From: Multifurca ochricompacta
Taxonomy: Eukaryota > Basidiomycota > Agaricomycetes > Russulales > Russulaceae
NCBI GenBank assembly: GCA_022496185.1
Contig: WTXG01000214.1
Location: 1 to 62,931 of the forward strand
Length of the DNA stretch: 62,931 bases
Direction: 5' to 3'
In this document: positions 22,701 to 35,417 of the stretch, one piece after another
Numbering within the stretch: the first letter of the stretch is position 1
How the letters are laid out: every line of letters starts with the position of its first letter
Position numbers and translations under genes: made by a program
Notes under the pieces: generated by a model
What the model saw: the letters and a program-made list of their open reading frames with translations, nothing else
The model's database searches: none
What the model was told of the DNA's origin: nothing

Positions 22701-23117
22701 TGCTTATGACATATCTAGCCTTTGATGCAAGGGCACAACCCAGCGGCTCCAAGACCATTGGCAGATCTTTTCTGTCTGAGTTTACGGCCGAGCTCAAGGG
22801 TCACCACACCTCCGGCCCACAGATCAAGTCTGGGTCCTCCAACCGGTGTAGTGCCCTCCCATAGGTCGATAAATTTGGAGGCAAGCTCAGGCGGGCACTC
22901 CAGGACGTCAGCCGTCATGAGAGTGATTAAGCAGCGCTACATACAGTGCACAGCACGGGTGATTGTAGTGACGTAGGTCATAGTGAGCGACGACACATGT
23001 GTGGGCGTGACTTCTTTGCTTAAAGGGTATATACATTCGTGGCTCGTTTTGTGTGTGGTTGTGATTGAGGGGAGGGTTGGAAGAGGAAAGGGTAAAGGGC
23101 AGGGGAACGTAACTATA

Positions 23118-23522
23118 CTACATACGTGTAAGCCAAATGATAGAAGTTCCCCGCATCAGTATTGAGCTGAGCAACGCTATCGCACCGAGAAGCGTCATTG
23201 GACCGCCCTCGATCCAAAGCGCACAATGACGACTTTGCAAACAGTGACGAGCAATAAAAAAAGCATCCCTCGCCTTGAAATACAAAAAAAGAGAGATGGG
23301 GGGTGTACTAGTCTTCAGGTTGGTAAGCCAGTCGCCGCCCATGGCCCTCCTGTGAGGCGATGATACCATAGAAACCTTATTCTCCTCCAAACTGATCACA
23401 GCCAGCCAGTATCCCATCCCAGGTGTAGAATCGATGAGCGTGCTGGCGGACGTCAGAGCGTCAGGATAAGAAATCTGAGCATCGTCCCAGTACTGCAACG
23501 ACAGCTCGCCCGTCCCTGTCAA
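23118..23522 (-). pseudogene. Unidentified gene fragment, related to 21760-22210
   Basis: Second, more scrambled copy of the module described at 21760-22210. ELSLQYWDDAQISYPDAL precedes the LIDST and YGF-GIIAS-EGH-RRLA segment. Frame changes are needed to follow the similarity. Function unknown. Confidence 0.35.
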
Positions 23523-25610
23523 AAGGGGCCTAGCAGTTAGTGGGAAATCAGTTCATTCATTTTCGATTTATGGCTGTTCAGTGTTTAACTATGATCCAAG
23601 GCAAGCGCAGTCGTTGTAAAAACCACTAATGCACGCTTGCCCACCCACACGGCGACACACTCTAAGCTCTAAGCTAAGGCTTAAGGCGAGATGTGGGGAT
23701 ATTATGGTAGCTTTTCTCTGCGGCCATTGAGCTAGATGGCATGCAGAACCTTATGATCATGCAAGATTATGAATTGTCCGGTGTCAGCAAAGTCAGTACT
23801 TGATGACATAGCACCGCGCGCTCGCATCTCGACAAAGGCACGTCGGGAGTTAGTGGGACCTCTTCTCTGATGGTATTGTGGGTGTGAATGGGTGTGAATG
23901 ATTACCGCCAACGGTCACGGCCGGCTACCGTGGCTGGCGAAAACGCTACCTTGACTTGGGATAATTGTCAAGGTCAAGGTCTGGGTCTTCCACAGAGTTC
24001 AATGCTCCGAATGTCGGTTTGAAAGGTAACTGGAAACTCACCTGTATTTACACCCCCTTCTCCCCCGCCATGAGTTACGGCGTTCTTTCGAGGCTTTCAA
24101 TAAAATCGAAACTTCATCGAACCATCCTGGCACGTATCCAAAGTCGCACCGGCAACCGTGGTACGTGGTCACTTCAAGACTGGGTTCCTGGGCCCACTGG
24201 GCTGAGTTCTCCTCGGGTAGCCTTCGTCTCCGCTGCGTGCATGGTATGGTGCTCCGTCAAGGCATATTGGTTTTCTTTTCCGAAATCGCCGTAGCACCAC
24301 GCTTACTGCTTACTCGGGAGGCACTGGAACCATGCCGCAAGGTACCACACTGTTCTCTTCGGATACGGATACTGCCACATTTTACTGCCACATTTCAAGT
24401 TGTATAGAGTCGTGATACATTTATATGTACTTGCTGGTGGCCACGGCTTCACAGGTCTTGCCTGGTTGTGCCAGTGGGGTACCCGGAGAAGGGTTGTAAT
24501 TGTAATTTTTTTAATTTAATAAATTCAGGGCCATTATCCTTCCGGGCCGTCGGATAATTACTCTATGACAAAGCATAATAAGAAAAAAAAAAACAAAACG
24601 TAAGAACGTTCAAAATCTCTTCCTCGTCCTCCTCCGGAATGACCAAGTTATTATTTATCATGGCGTTCCCTTCCCTCTCAAGTGACTTCGCCGCGCATTC
24701 GCTCTACCTTGCCCGTTTCCCGTTGCCCATTTTTTTCCTAAAAGTTATCGAATTCACTGTTTAATAAACTGCTGCACTAGCATGTCGTACCATCTGATTG
24801 CGAGGGTTGCAAAAGTATGAATTGGACTACTGGAGCTCGTCCTGCTTGGTACACGCGCGTCTGTTTGCCAACGATTTGAGGTTCTGAGATATAGCCACCG
24901 TATTTTGCGCCGAGTCTTTCACAATCCATCAAGTATCCTACTTACGAGGACACTCTATGGGATCCAAATCTAGGGTGGCCGTATCATACTGTATTCGATG
25001 TTGGGTAACATGCAAAGGCAGCCTTCACAGTATGTTCAATATTCTGCTCCCCAATAAATAATCATCCCATAAAGTAAAGTATCTCGTGTTCTGGATCATC
25101 ATGAACCCCTGGAAATCAAGATGCCTTATTGCGATATAGCTCTTTCTTCGACACTGTATCATTCAGTACTTTTCTTATTGATTGCACGATCCTCCTCACT
25201 CATGCAATCATTGGAAACCCGCAAGGCTATATAATTCAAACCTCAACTTTCCGTGCTCGTGAGGCTGCTCAAGGGGATAACGCTTTCCGCAGAAGCATAC
25301 CTAGACAGCTTTTTCTGACCATTTTTAGCTTGGTTCTGGTGCTAGACCCAAAATCTGCGGCCCTGCTCATTCCGGACCAATCGACTTGTTCGCATGGTCG
25401 CCCGCCTCTACTCTAATGCTGATGCATTCTCAAAGCCTCTCTCTGTGGGTAATTAGATGCTGTTATGAGTCCGACAAACTAAATAAGACCCCTTGGCTTT
25501 GGATTCCCGAGACGAAGCGAAGAACGCTCAGGACTTTCTCTCTCTTTTTTGTACAAATCGATGCCCAACCCCCGCTGGGGGTGGGAATTCCCTAAACTTG
25601 GCAGTTACGG
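23523..25610. other. Gene-free region
   Basis: No supported gene, RNA or organised repeat found in about 2 kb. Base composition is mixed and only short unsupported frames are present. Confidence 0.4.
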
Positions 25611-25619
25611 GTGTCTCTA

Positions 25620-26290
25620 GATAAGGTTACTTTTTTTTTTTGGGCATGGTACGAATCCCAATTCTGGGGAATGGACGGCCCCTATTCTCAGCTGCAGCTT
25701 CTTCCTACACGAAGCGGACACCAATCTAAAGGCACCAATACCGTGGAAGTACCCTGCAACAGGATTATCGAACGTAGTTTTCAATAGCACGCAACGGCTG
25801 CTCAAAAGTTGCATAACTTCTATGATGGTTAGCATGCTCTGTGCGGGGATATCAATGACCAGGTATGACAATATTGCGTAGCTACAGTAGGGATTGCCGG
25901 TAGGGTCCGTGTGAGGTCGAAGCAGAGTGTATTCCACAGAGAGAAAAGGAGAAGGAGAGAGAGATAGAAGAGTTTAAGGTCTTAGAAGACTAGCAGGGAG
26001 CGAGATCTGAGAACTACGGCGAAGAGGGTGCGTGTAGTGTGTGGACGAGAGTAGGGATAAGGATATGGAAGAGCGGGCTCCGGCCTGGAGTGAGAACACT
26101 ATCAGAAAGAAAGAAATATAGCTAGGTGAGAGCAGGTGGGTCGGTCAGGAATGAGAACGAGCTATACGACTTTACTCTATTATTGAAGCAAGATACCAAA
26201 TGAACGTAAGTGACCGGGACGTACCTCTCGATGAAAGGTAAGGGATTAGATCATCCAAGTCAGATCCCACAACTCTAGCTTTATTGTACA
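25620..26290 (+). pseudogene. Decayed tail of an ankyrin-repeat gene plus its 3' flank
   Basis: GGGCATGGTACGAATCCCAA and GGACGGCCCCTATTCTCAGC match ankyrin units of NLR-A such as the repeats at 19080-19310. Farther on, GTATGACAATATTGCGTAGC matches the last repeat of NLR-A near 19617. The flank at 26225-26290 (GAAAGGTAAG...CAAGT(C/T)AG...CTCTAGCTTTAT) matches 19690-19745. This is the remnant of a fifth NLR or of an A-type duplication. Confidence 0.65.
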
Positions 26291-26642
26291 TGATTGCTGG
26301 CCCGCTACGTCTGGAGTAAAATGAATGTGGTGTCTACCTTGGAAAGCATATATGACTCGCTTGCTGTGGATTTAAATCGAATGACGATTTATCCATGGTT
26401 TTTAAGAACATCAAAACTTCGAGCACTCGTTTTCCGAGACATTCGCAAGAGTTACCCTTTGGGGAGGATGTCAAAATATATAAAAAAGGTCTCGAATTTC
26501 ATACTAGACGCAGAGGTCCTGGTAAACATGATAAATACACCAATACTATGACCACCACCTGTAAAACTCGCATCCGATAAGGGAACAAATATCGACTTAA
26601 CCCAAAGCTATACTAGATCGGTGTCAAATACTATTCCAACGA

Positions 26643-27725
26643 TTAGAAGGAAAAACCATACCTGCTCAATCCAGCAGCGTCACCATTGAATAGGTCCTGG
26701 TCTCCCGGGTACGGGCCAGAATCCGCGTACTGCCAGAATGTGGTAGAGCTGTCATGAAAAACATCGTTAGTGAATTGGATGTCGGTTTATAAACTCGCTC
26801 ATTTGAGCTCCTTACCCCCAGCCAGCGGGGAGGGTGCCGATGGTGCTAGCCCAGTGCGCAATCCAGAGTGGGTTAGTCGACGCGAACGCAGCGCTGTTGC
26901 CTGTGCATGACGCCCACCAACTCGTCGTGGTGTAAATCGCTAAAAAGAGGATGAGGAGATGATCACGAGTTGTGGAAAGAACTGCAAAGTAATCGTACCT
27001 GGATACCTAAAATGTTGCGACTCATCAGTCAGTAAACATGATAAAGGAGCGAATTGCGGCGAAGTCTCTTACCTCGTGGTACTCGCCTGGTAGGTATCAG
27101 AAAAGTCCTGGATCCATGAGACCATCTGAGCGGCAGTCAAGCCATAACAAGTGCCTGAAAGATGTGACAATTCAGAAAGAGAAGTGTTATTGCAGGTATG
27201 AGCAAATAACTGTACCCTCGAGGTCGATAGCTCCAGGGAGCGTAATACCGTCACCAGACCATCCACCTGTACAGGTATATGAGGTTTAAATCAAGAAGGT
27301 TACATGAATGTATACATACCCCCGTGTGCAAGGAAGTAGTTAGCCTGTGTAGCACCGCTGGAAGTATCTGGGTGAGCGAAGTGATACGCTCCCCGAATGA
27401 TCCCGTTGTTAGTGGCCCCGATGTAGTTCTGGGAGAACAAAGGGTCTATGAACGCTGTAAACAGGAGATTATTATTTTCAATTAATACAGGCCCTTTAAC
27501 AGGAAATCTGGGCCCGGGAAAGTGTTAAAACTTACTAGTTCCTTCAGTTGCCTTAATGTATGCCCAAGCGACACCTTGAGATGCGACGGTGGCCCAGTCG
27601 ATGCTGCCCTGATAGTGAGAGACGTCGATTCCCTGCGGGCCAGCACGTTTGACGAGCGGAGTAGCAGAAGCAGTCGAAGCCGCAGAGAGAAGAGACAAAG
27701 CGAGAACGGTAAAGAAAGATCGCAT
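26643..27725 (-). CDS. Secreted GH25 lysozyme (Chalaropsis type), copy 1
   Basis: Glycoside hydrolase family 25 muramidase, which cleaves the MurNAc-GlcNAc bond of bacterial peptidoglycan. Exons: 27725-27536, 27454-27320, 27266-27216, 27154-27073, 27006-26999 (8 nt), 26939-26816 and 26748-26643, giving about 231 residues. The first ~22 residues form a signal peptide ending ASA, followed by a short segment ending in KR. Family motifs are GIDVSHYQG (catalytic-site aspartate region), [15 protein letters not shown], the D-x-E pair in AIDLEG, and WQYADSG near the C-terminus. The last exon may instead be spliced, so the terminal residues are uncertain. It is probably extracellular and used for attack on or digestion of bacteria. 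All three copies in this window share this exon pattern. Confidence 0.93.
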
Positions 27726-27771
27726 GATTATATGCGGACAAGACTTCCCCTGGCAACCCCCCAGCTGATTA

Positions 27772-27786
27772 CGCTCTATTTATGCA
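27772..27786 (-). promoter_or_regulatory. TATA-like element of lysozyme copy 1
   Basis: GCATAAATAG read on the minus strand, about 50 bp upstream of the start codon. The same element stands at the equivalent place in copies 2 (about 30448-30460) and 3 (about 34359-34371). Confidence 0.5.
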
Positions 27787-28439
27787 AAAAAAGAAAAGAG
27801 AGGTGTCTTTGGTTTTGAACGCCGACAATGTTTCATGCGGTTCAAGGGACTATCGCAGGCTGACAGTTGCGCATGGATTCGTGTGATCATGATGGTCATA
27901 AACGCAACACAAGGTAAGTCACGCTAAAATTGGATCTTTGAGGGGAGAATGACGGAAGGGAGTGAGGGGATTGAAAGCACGTGCAGAGAGTGCCAGGAGT
28001 CGGACGAACTTCGTGCTTTGGGGCGGCGCATGACCACCAAGCTCAGGAGACCAAGGATCTGTCAAAAAATGCTTCTCTTAAACGATAGCAAACCACGTTG
28101 TACTATAGTTCTTTCAGCTACGCCACTCAGTAGGTCCAGTAGGTTAGTCAGGTGATGGCAAGACAGAGTTAAACCCCAGTTCCCCATGACCAAAGAGTCT
28201 TCCCCGTTAACGGCATGGACAAACATCTCCATGAGATGGGGGAGCAGTTCTAGAGTTTCCACAATTCCCTTTGAGAACTTTCTCCTCCTGGTTGACATGC
28301 CGATTCGGAAAAGCCTAAGGCAGTCAGTCAAAAACCCACACCCTTGACATTACATAAGCTTCAAACCATCGGCCACGTGTATATAAAATTGCGTATCTAG
28401 CTTTCATAGGCCATGATCCTTCCCTACAACATGAACCGT
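27787..28439. other. Upstream region of lysozyme copy 1
   Basis: Diverged relative of the upstream regions of copies 2 and 3; for example GGCGCATGA and ATCTGTCAAA blocks are shared with 30715-30760 and 34645-34690. No gene seen. Confidence 0.45.
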
Positions 28440-31400
28440 CACTTGACGAACCATATAATAGACTAAGTTTTCGTAATTGACCTCCCAGTGGTCAGAGGTG
28501 GTCGACTTATATAAAGAAACCCCCATTTGTAACTGCGACCCCACTTGTACTTAGCTACTAAAAGCAATATACAAACAATTTTTTTTTTAAGGAAAACCCG
28601 TGTCACTCAACTTCAACTGACAACTGATAGAGTGGTTGGCTGAAATTAAAGCCTTGAGCAAGCGCAAACTAGTGATAGCATGATCACCACCCTGGGATGA
28701 TAAACATAGTGAGTGAGTGTTTCCTTGGGTTTCTATGCCCTTCCCACCTTCCACTATCACACCTTTGGAATTCGCAAACCATAGGGTTTATGGCTTATTT
28801 AAATGAAGCTGGTTCCTGATTCCTAATAGAATCTGCCTTCGTACTTAGTAATGAGAACCCCTAAGAACCTCATAAATAGTTCATCGCATGATAAATAGTT
28901 AAAAATATGAGACTTTTGTCAATGACGCCGATCAACAAGTGATTGTCTTTACTATCTCCATTCTCGTCCCGTGTTCTAGTAGTTCGACGACGCCTGCCCT
29001 GCCCTCCCCCTCGACAGCGTACTTCTCCAAGTCGATAACCCACCCATGCATTATTACAACAACACATAATTCACAATTCCCCAGCGTGGGGAAAGGTGCG
29101 CTCCCCCCCCCCTTCCCGGCCATTTTCTCTTAATCGGGCAGGTCCAGAAGATGAAATTCAGAATGGATATTTTGGGCTGAAGTAAAACACAGCGATATAG
29201 ATAACCCAAACGATCACTATACGAAATTCTCTGAATCCAATCACCGTTGTCTTCAAGAATGTTTTTTTTTATTAGCCCAAAGCCATCCTAGATCGGTGTC
29301 AAATACTACCCCAACGATTGGAAGGAAAAAAAAAACCATACCTGCTCAGTCCAGCAGCGTCACCATTGAATAGGTCCTGGTCTCCTGGGAACGGGCCAGA
29401 ATCCGCGTACTGCCAGAATGTGGTGAAGCTGTCACGAAAAACATCGTTAGTGAATCGGATGTCGGTTTATAAACTCGCTCAGTTGAGCTCCTTACCCCCA
29501 GCCAGCGGGAAGGGTGCCGATCGAGCTAGCCCAGTGAGCGATCCACAATGGGTTAGTCGACGCGAACGCAGCGCTGTTGCCTGTGCATGACGTCCACCAA
29601 CTCGTCGTGGTGTAAATCACTATAAAAAAAAGAGGATGATGAGATGATCACGAGTTGTGGAAAGAACTGAAAAGTAATCGTACCTGGATACCTAAAATGT
29701 TGTGGGTCACCGGTTAGTTAACACGATAAAGGAGCGAAACGTGACAAAATTCCCTTACCTCGTAGTTTTTGCGTGGTAAGTGTCAGAAAAGTCCTTGATC
29801 CATGAGACCATCTGAGCGGCAGTCAAGCCATAACAAGTTCCTGAGAGACGCGAGGATTCAGAAAGAGAAAGACAGATATTAGCAAATAACTGTACCCTCG
29901 AGATCGATAGCTCCAGGGAGAGTTCTCCCATCGGCAGACCATCCACCTGTACAGTTAGATGAGAAAGAACCCGCAAAATTACATGGACGTATACACACCG
30001 CCGTGTGCAAGGAAGTAGTTAGCCTGTGTAGCACCGCTGGAAGTATCTGGGTGAGCGAAGTGATAGGCTCCCCGAATGATCCCGTTGTTAGTGGCCCCGA
30101 TGTAGTTCTGGGAGAAGAAAGAGTCGATGAACGCTGTGAAAAGGATATTATTATTTTCGATTAATACAGGCCCGATTCACAGGAAATCTGGGTTCGGGCA
30201 AGGAATCAAAACTCACTGGTTCCCTCAGTTGCCTTGATGTATGCCCAAGCGACTCCTTGGGATTTGACGGTGGCCCAGTTGATGTTACCCTGCCAGTTTG
30301 AGACGTCGATTCCCTGCGGGTCAGCACGTTTGACGAGGGAGTAGCAGAAGCAGTCGAAGCCGCAGAGAGAAGAGATAAAGCGAGAACGGTGAAGAAAGAT
30401 CGCATGGTTGGATGCGGACAAGGGACTTCCAACCGCCATCTTGCCCGCTCTATTTATGCAAAAAAAAGAGAGGTGTCTTGGTTTTGAACGCCGACGATGT
30501 TTCATGCGGTTCAAGGGGACTATTACAGGTGCATGGGAGTCGTTCGTGTGTGCGTGATCGTTATACGCGCGGTCACACTGAAACTGAATCTGTAAGGTGA
30601 GAAGGAAGTTGGGGGGAAGGAAGGGATTGGTGTAGTTTGAAACCGCATGAGTACCATGTCAGTGGTGGTGATCTCCAAGGGCCAGAGCCCGGACAAACTT
30701 CCCTTTTCGAAGTAGCGCATGATCGTCTAGGCCAGTAAAGCATGAATCTGTCAAAGACACTTCTCGACGGCGGGCCTTATCGAACATCCAAGTAGGCCAA
30801 TAGCCCCACCTCCCCATGGCTAACGAGCCAAAAGGCGGCATGCACCAATTCTTCCTCGCTATCCTCTCGCCGGGAAACGCCGATTCGGAATGGTCACGTG
30901 TATATGATTCAACGCCGGGTGATCAAAGTCCGAAAGTAGTTCCGCTGCTGAGCGTCTCGTCTCCAGGTCCACGACGACACCGCACGCCCATCGATTCGCC
31001 CAAGCATGATTAATGACGAAACGGCCAGAACACGAGACCTTTTTTTTTTTTTGCTTTTGCTTTTTGTCCCTTCCCCCTGGCAGAGGTTACCGTCAAAAAT
31101 ATATTTCCGAGAGGATTCGGAGAGGAGAGGAGAGGAGAGAAAGAACTAACAGAACGGAATGGAACGGAACCATGTGACCAACTCGAGTCTTTTGAAAGAA
31201 AGTCATCTAGCCTTTGTCCCGCACAACCCCCATCGTTCATTTTGCGTTTCTTCTCGTTCGCTCTCAGGTGATCGGATCCACAACCACAAAAAGAAAGAAA
31301 AAAGAAAAAGGTGAGAGAAAAGGTGAGAGAAAATCAATGGTCCATCCGGCCCCTCGACCAACTAGACCTGGACGACCCAGACAGACACAGCATTCCCCAC

Positions 31401-31790
31401 CCCCGGTAGTTCATATTTTTTGAGATGGCCCATTTAAATTGTACAGGTGTCATACAATAGTACCACAGACAGTACTCTTTTTTTTTTTTTTAGCAAAAAT
31501 CAGAACTCCAGAAAAAATAAAACTCGGTTTTCAGCCCGCAACTCTCTGATTTGCCGTTGTTGAAAGTGTACTGTATTGTACTGTACAATACAATACCTAT
31601 ACCTATTCGAAGTGTAAGAAGAAGGGCTACTTCTTCCAAGGTTCAAGTGTCAAAGTCAAAGTCAATTCGAAGGGGAAGGGAAATAGATTTGGGCGATTGG
31701 GCCCTCCATCCATCCACCCCATTCCGACCCGTTGTGGTCCATTCCCTTCCCTACTCTGATCGACACGAAAAAGGCCCATGTAAGGATGGC
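28440..31790. repeat. Tandem duplication unit 1 (carries lysozyme copy 2)
   Basis: Collinear with 32345-36060. Both start with ATTGACCTCCCAGTGG(T/C)CAG and run through a shared AT-rich block, the lysozyme gene, its upstream region (AACAGAACGGAATGGAACGG), and a distal block ending near CCCTACTC(C/T)GA(C/T)CGACACGAA. The two copies are far more alike than either is to the surroundings of lysozyme copy 1. Confidence 0.85.
29299..30405 (-). pseudogene. GH25 lysozyme copy 2, one-base frameshift
   Basis: Same seven-exon design as copies 1 and 3, including the 8-nt exon at about 29690. A single C is missing at about 30336 relative to both other copies, just after the signal peptide (SATP). From the normal ATG the frame therefore runs into nonsense before the GIDVSNWQG motif. 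The rest looks intact, including [15 protein letters not shown] and IDLEG. A different upstream ATG near 30439 is in frame with the catalytic part, but that product would lack the signal peptide. The position after DVS is N, where copies 1 and 3 have H. Either a recent pseudogene or a sequencing error. Confidence 0.82.
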
Positions 31791-31879
31791 TCGGACGTTG
31801 AGAATGAAACCTCCAGCTATCGCCTCTCCTCTTTCATCTCAAAACCCTGAAATAGAGCTACTTTCGTATCCTTATATCT

Positions 31880-32350
31880 TTTATCAGGTCCACTTGCATT
31901 CCGGGCCGCGTGCCCGTCCATTCCTTATACAGTACCTCCCCGTCTTAATTGCCAGGTTTTCACCTCTCCGTTTACACCTCTCCGCCTTTATTGCCTGGCT
32001 TCATCTCACTTGTCTCCTTTCAATCCTAATTTATCCTCTTTCTGTTTCATAACTAGGTCTCTCTGCAAATATATAAGGGTACATACAATGCTTGTAGTAG
32101 ACCAGCCAGTGAGCCCAACAGAAGGCATTTCTCTCCCCCTTTATCTTTCTTTTTGTGTGCTAAAGAACTTCTTCATGACATCAAGCACAAGGTCAAACAA
32201 AACCAGCAAGCAGTGTATTTGCAAGCACAAGCATGATACACCCTCTTTCAAATACTTACTTATCGCAGGGGCTCCTCTTTCTAACTCTCTCCTCTCCTCT
32301 CAGGAACACTTTCCCTCGCACTCACCGCGGATCGAATCCGTACACCATAT
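31880..32350 (+). pseudogene. Small repeated gene family, copy 2
   Basis: Homologous to 21190-21670 over leader, TATA-like ATATAAG (about 32070), an ATGCTTG start site and the segment KELLHDIKHKVKQNQQAVYLQ, which here ends at a TGA. It lies exactly between the two lysozyme duplication units. The pyrimidine region between start and KELL segment is shorter than in the other copies. Function unknown. Confidence 0.45.
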
Positions 32351-33207
32351 AATAGGTTTGGTTCTCGTAATTGACCTCCCAGTGGCCAGAGGTGGTCGAC
32401 TTATATAAAGAAACCCCCATTTGTAACTGCGACCCCATTTGTACTTTAGCTACTAAAAGCAGTATAAAAAAAAAAACCCCCCCATGTCACTCAACTTCAA
32501 CTGACAACTGATAGAGTGGTTGGCTGAAATTAAAGCCTTGAGCAAGCATAAACTGGTAGTAACATGATCACCACCCTGGGATGATAAACATAGTGAATGG
32601 AGTGTTTCCTTGGATTCTTATGCCCTTCTCACCTTCCACTGTCACACCTTTGGAATTCGCAAACCATAGGGTTTATGGCTTATTTAAATGGAAGCTGGTT
32701 CCTGATTCCTATTAGAATCTGCCTTTGTACTTAGTAATGAGAACCCCTTAAGAACCTCATAAATAGTTCATCGCATGATAAATAATTAAAAAATATGAGA
32801 CTTTTTGTCAATGACGCCACTCCCTCCTTTGTTGAGACAGACCAATAAGTGATCATTATGTCTTTGTCTCGTCCCGTGTTCTAGTAGTTCGACGTCGCCT
32901 GCTCTCCCCTCCCTCTCGACAGCGTACTTTCCCAAGTCGACAGCGCATCCGTGCGATTTTACAACAACAAATGATTCACAACTCCTCAGCGTGAGGGGGA
33001 GGGGTGCTCCCCCTCTCCCCCCCGGCCATTTTCTCTTAATCGGGCAGGTCCAGAAGATGAAATTAGAGTGGATATTTTGGGCTGCAGTAAAGCACAGTGA
33101 TATAGATAACTCAAACGATCACTATAGGAAATATCTCTGAATCCAATCACCGTTGTCTTTAAGAATGCCTTTTTATTTTTAGGAGCCCAAGGCCATCCTA
33201 ACGGGAG

Positions 33208-34317
33208 TTAGGCCATAGGTATGAGGGAAAGAGATCGGGGGAGTGACACAAACCGTTTCAATCCGGCGGCATCACCATTAAATCGGTCCTGGTCTCCTGG
33301 GAACGGGCCAGAATCCGCGTACTGCCAGAATGTGGTGAAGCTGTCACGAAAAAAACATCGTTAGTGAATCGGATGTCGGTTTTATAAACTCGCTCAGTTG
33401 AGCTCCTTACCCCCAGCCAGCGGGAAGGGTGCCGATCGAGCTAGCCCAGTGAGCGATCCACAATGGGTTAGTCGACGCGAACGCAGCGCTGTTGCCTGTG
33501 CATGACGTCCACCAACTCGTCGTGGTGTAAATCGCTAAAAAGAGGATGATGAAATGATCACGACTTGTGGAAGGAACTGAAAAGTAATCGTACCTGGATA
33601 CCTAAAATGTTGTAAGTCACTAGTTAGTAAACACGATAAGGGAGCGGAAACGTGACAAAATTCCCTTACCTCGTAGTTTTTGTGTGATAAGTGTTAGAAA
33701 AGTCCTTAATCCATGAAACCATCTGAGCGGCAGTCAAGCCATAACAAGTGCCTAAGAAACGAGAGGATTCAGAAAGAGAAAGACAGATATAAGGAAATAA
33801 CTGTACCCTCGAGATCGATAGCTCCAGGGAGAGTTCTCCCATCGGCAGACCATCCACCTGTACAGGTATAAGAGAGAGAACCTGGAAAATTACATGGACG
33901 TATAGATACCGCCGTGTGCAAGGAAGTAGTTAGCCTGTGTAGCACCGCTAGAAGTATCTGGGTGAGCGAAGTGATAGGCTCCCCGAATGATCCCGTTGTT
34001 AGTGGCCCCGATGTAGTTCTGGGAGAACAAAGGATCGATGAACGCTGTAAACAGGAGATTATTATTTTCAATTAATACAGGCCCGATTCACAGGAAATCT
34101 GGGTTCGGGCAAGGAGTTTAAACTTACTGGTTCCCTCAGTTGCCTTAATATATGCCCAAGTGACTCCTTGGGATTTGACGGTGGCCCAGTTGATGTTACC
34201 CTGCCAGTGAGAGACGTCGATTCCCTGCGGGTCAGCACGTTTGACGAGCGGGGTAGCAGAAGCAGTCGAAGCCGCAGAGAGGAGAGATAAAGCGAGAACG
34301 GTGAAGAAAGATCGCAT
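33208..34317 (-). CDS. Secreted GH25 lysozyme, copy 3
   Basis: Peptidoglycan-cleaving muramidase like copy 1. Exons: 34317-34128, 34044-33910, 33857-33807, 33751-33670, 33601-33594 (8 nt), 33534-33411 and 33340-33208, joining in frame to about 240 residues. Signal peptide then [34 protein letters not shown] and [14 protein letters not shown] are all present. The C-terminal ~15 residues ([14 protein letters not shown]) differ from copy 1, because the sequence after the final conserved AAGL has diverged. This appears to be the intact member of the duplicated pair. Confidence 0.93.
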
Positions 34318-35417
34318 GGTTGGATGCGGACAAGGGACTTCCAACCGCCATCTTACCCGCCCTATTTATGCAAAAAAAGAAGAAAAAAAAAAAAAAGAAA
34401 AGCGTCTTGGTTTGAATGCCAAGGATGTTTCATACGGTTCAAGGAAGACTATCGCATGCGCATGGGAGTCATTCGTGTGGGTGTGATCGTTATACGCGCG
34501 GTCACGCTGAACTGGATCTGTAAGGTGAGAAGGAAGTTAGAGGGAAGGAGGGTATTGATGTAGTTCGAAACCGCATGAGTACCATTTTCAGTGATGGTGA
34601 CCGCCAAGGACCAAGCTCGGATGAACTTCCCTTTTTCGAAGTAGTAGCGCATGATCGTCTAGGCCAGTAAGCATGAATCTGTCAAAGACACTTCACGATG
34701 GCAAGCCTTATCGAACGTCCAAGTAAGCCAAGAGCCAGCTCCCCATGGCTAACGAGCCCAAGCGTGGAAAAAAAAAAAAAAAAAGGCGGCATGCAATGAC
34801 TCTTCCTCGTTGACGGTAGGGGGAGGGGGATGGGAGAAAGGGTCGCCGGGGAAACGCTGATTCGGAATGGTCACGTGTATTATAATTCAAACGCCAGGTG
34901 TCCGAAAGTAGTTTGCTGCTGCTGCTGCTGCTGCTAGGTGAAAAACGCCACAACGACACCACCGCACGCCCATCGATTCGCCCAAGCATGATTTATGACG
35001 AAACAGCCAGAACACGAGACTTTTTTTTTTTGGTTTGGTTTTGGTTTTGGTTTTTGTCCCTCTCCCCCCCCCCCCCTTTGGCAGAGGTTGCCGTTAAAAA
35101 AAAAAATTTCCGAGAGAAGGATTCGGATGATTCGGATTCGGCTTTGGAGAGAAAAAAGAAAAAAAAAAAAAAAGAACTAACAGAACGGAATGGAACGGAA
35201 CCATGTGACAACCAACTCTGAGAGTCTTTGAAAAAAGAAAGTCGTCTAGCCTTTCCTTTGTCCCGCACAACCCCCATCGTTCATTTTGCGTTTCTTCTCG
35301 TTCGCTCTCAGGTGATCAGATCCACAACCACAAAAAGAAAAAGAAAAAAAAAAAAAAAAAAGGTAAAAAGAGAAGGTGAGAGAAAATTAATGGCTCATCC
35401 GGCCCCTCAACCACTAG

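Noticed and set aside
24035..24410. Possible coding exon with hydrophobic stretches, considered as mitochondrial cox3-derived DNA
   Set aside because: No conserved motif order matched on close reading.
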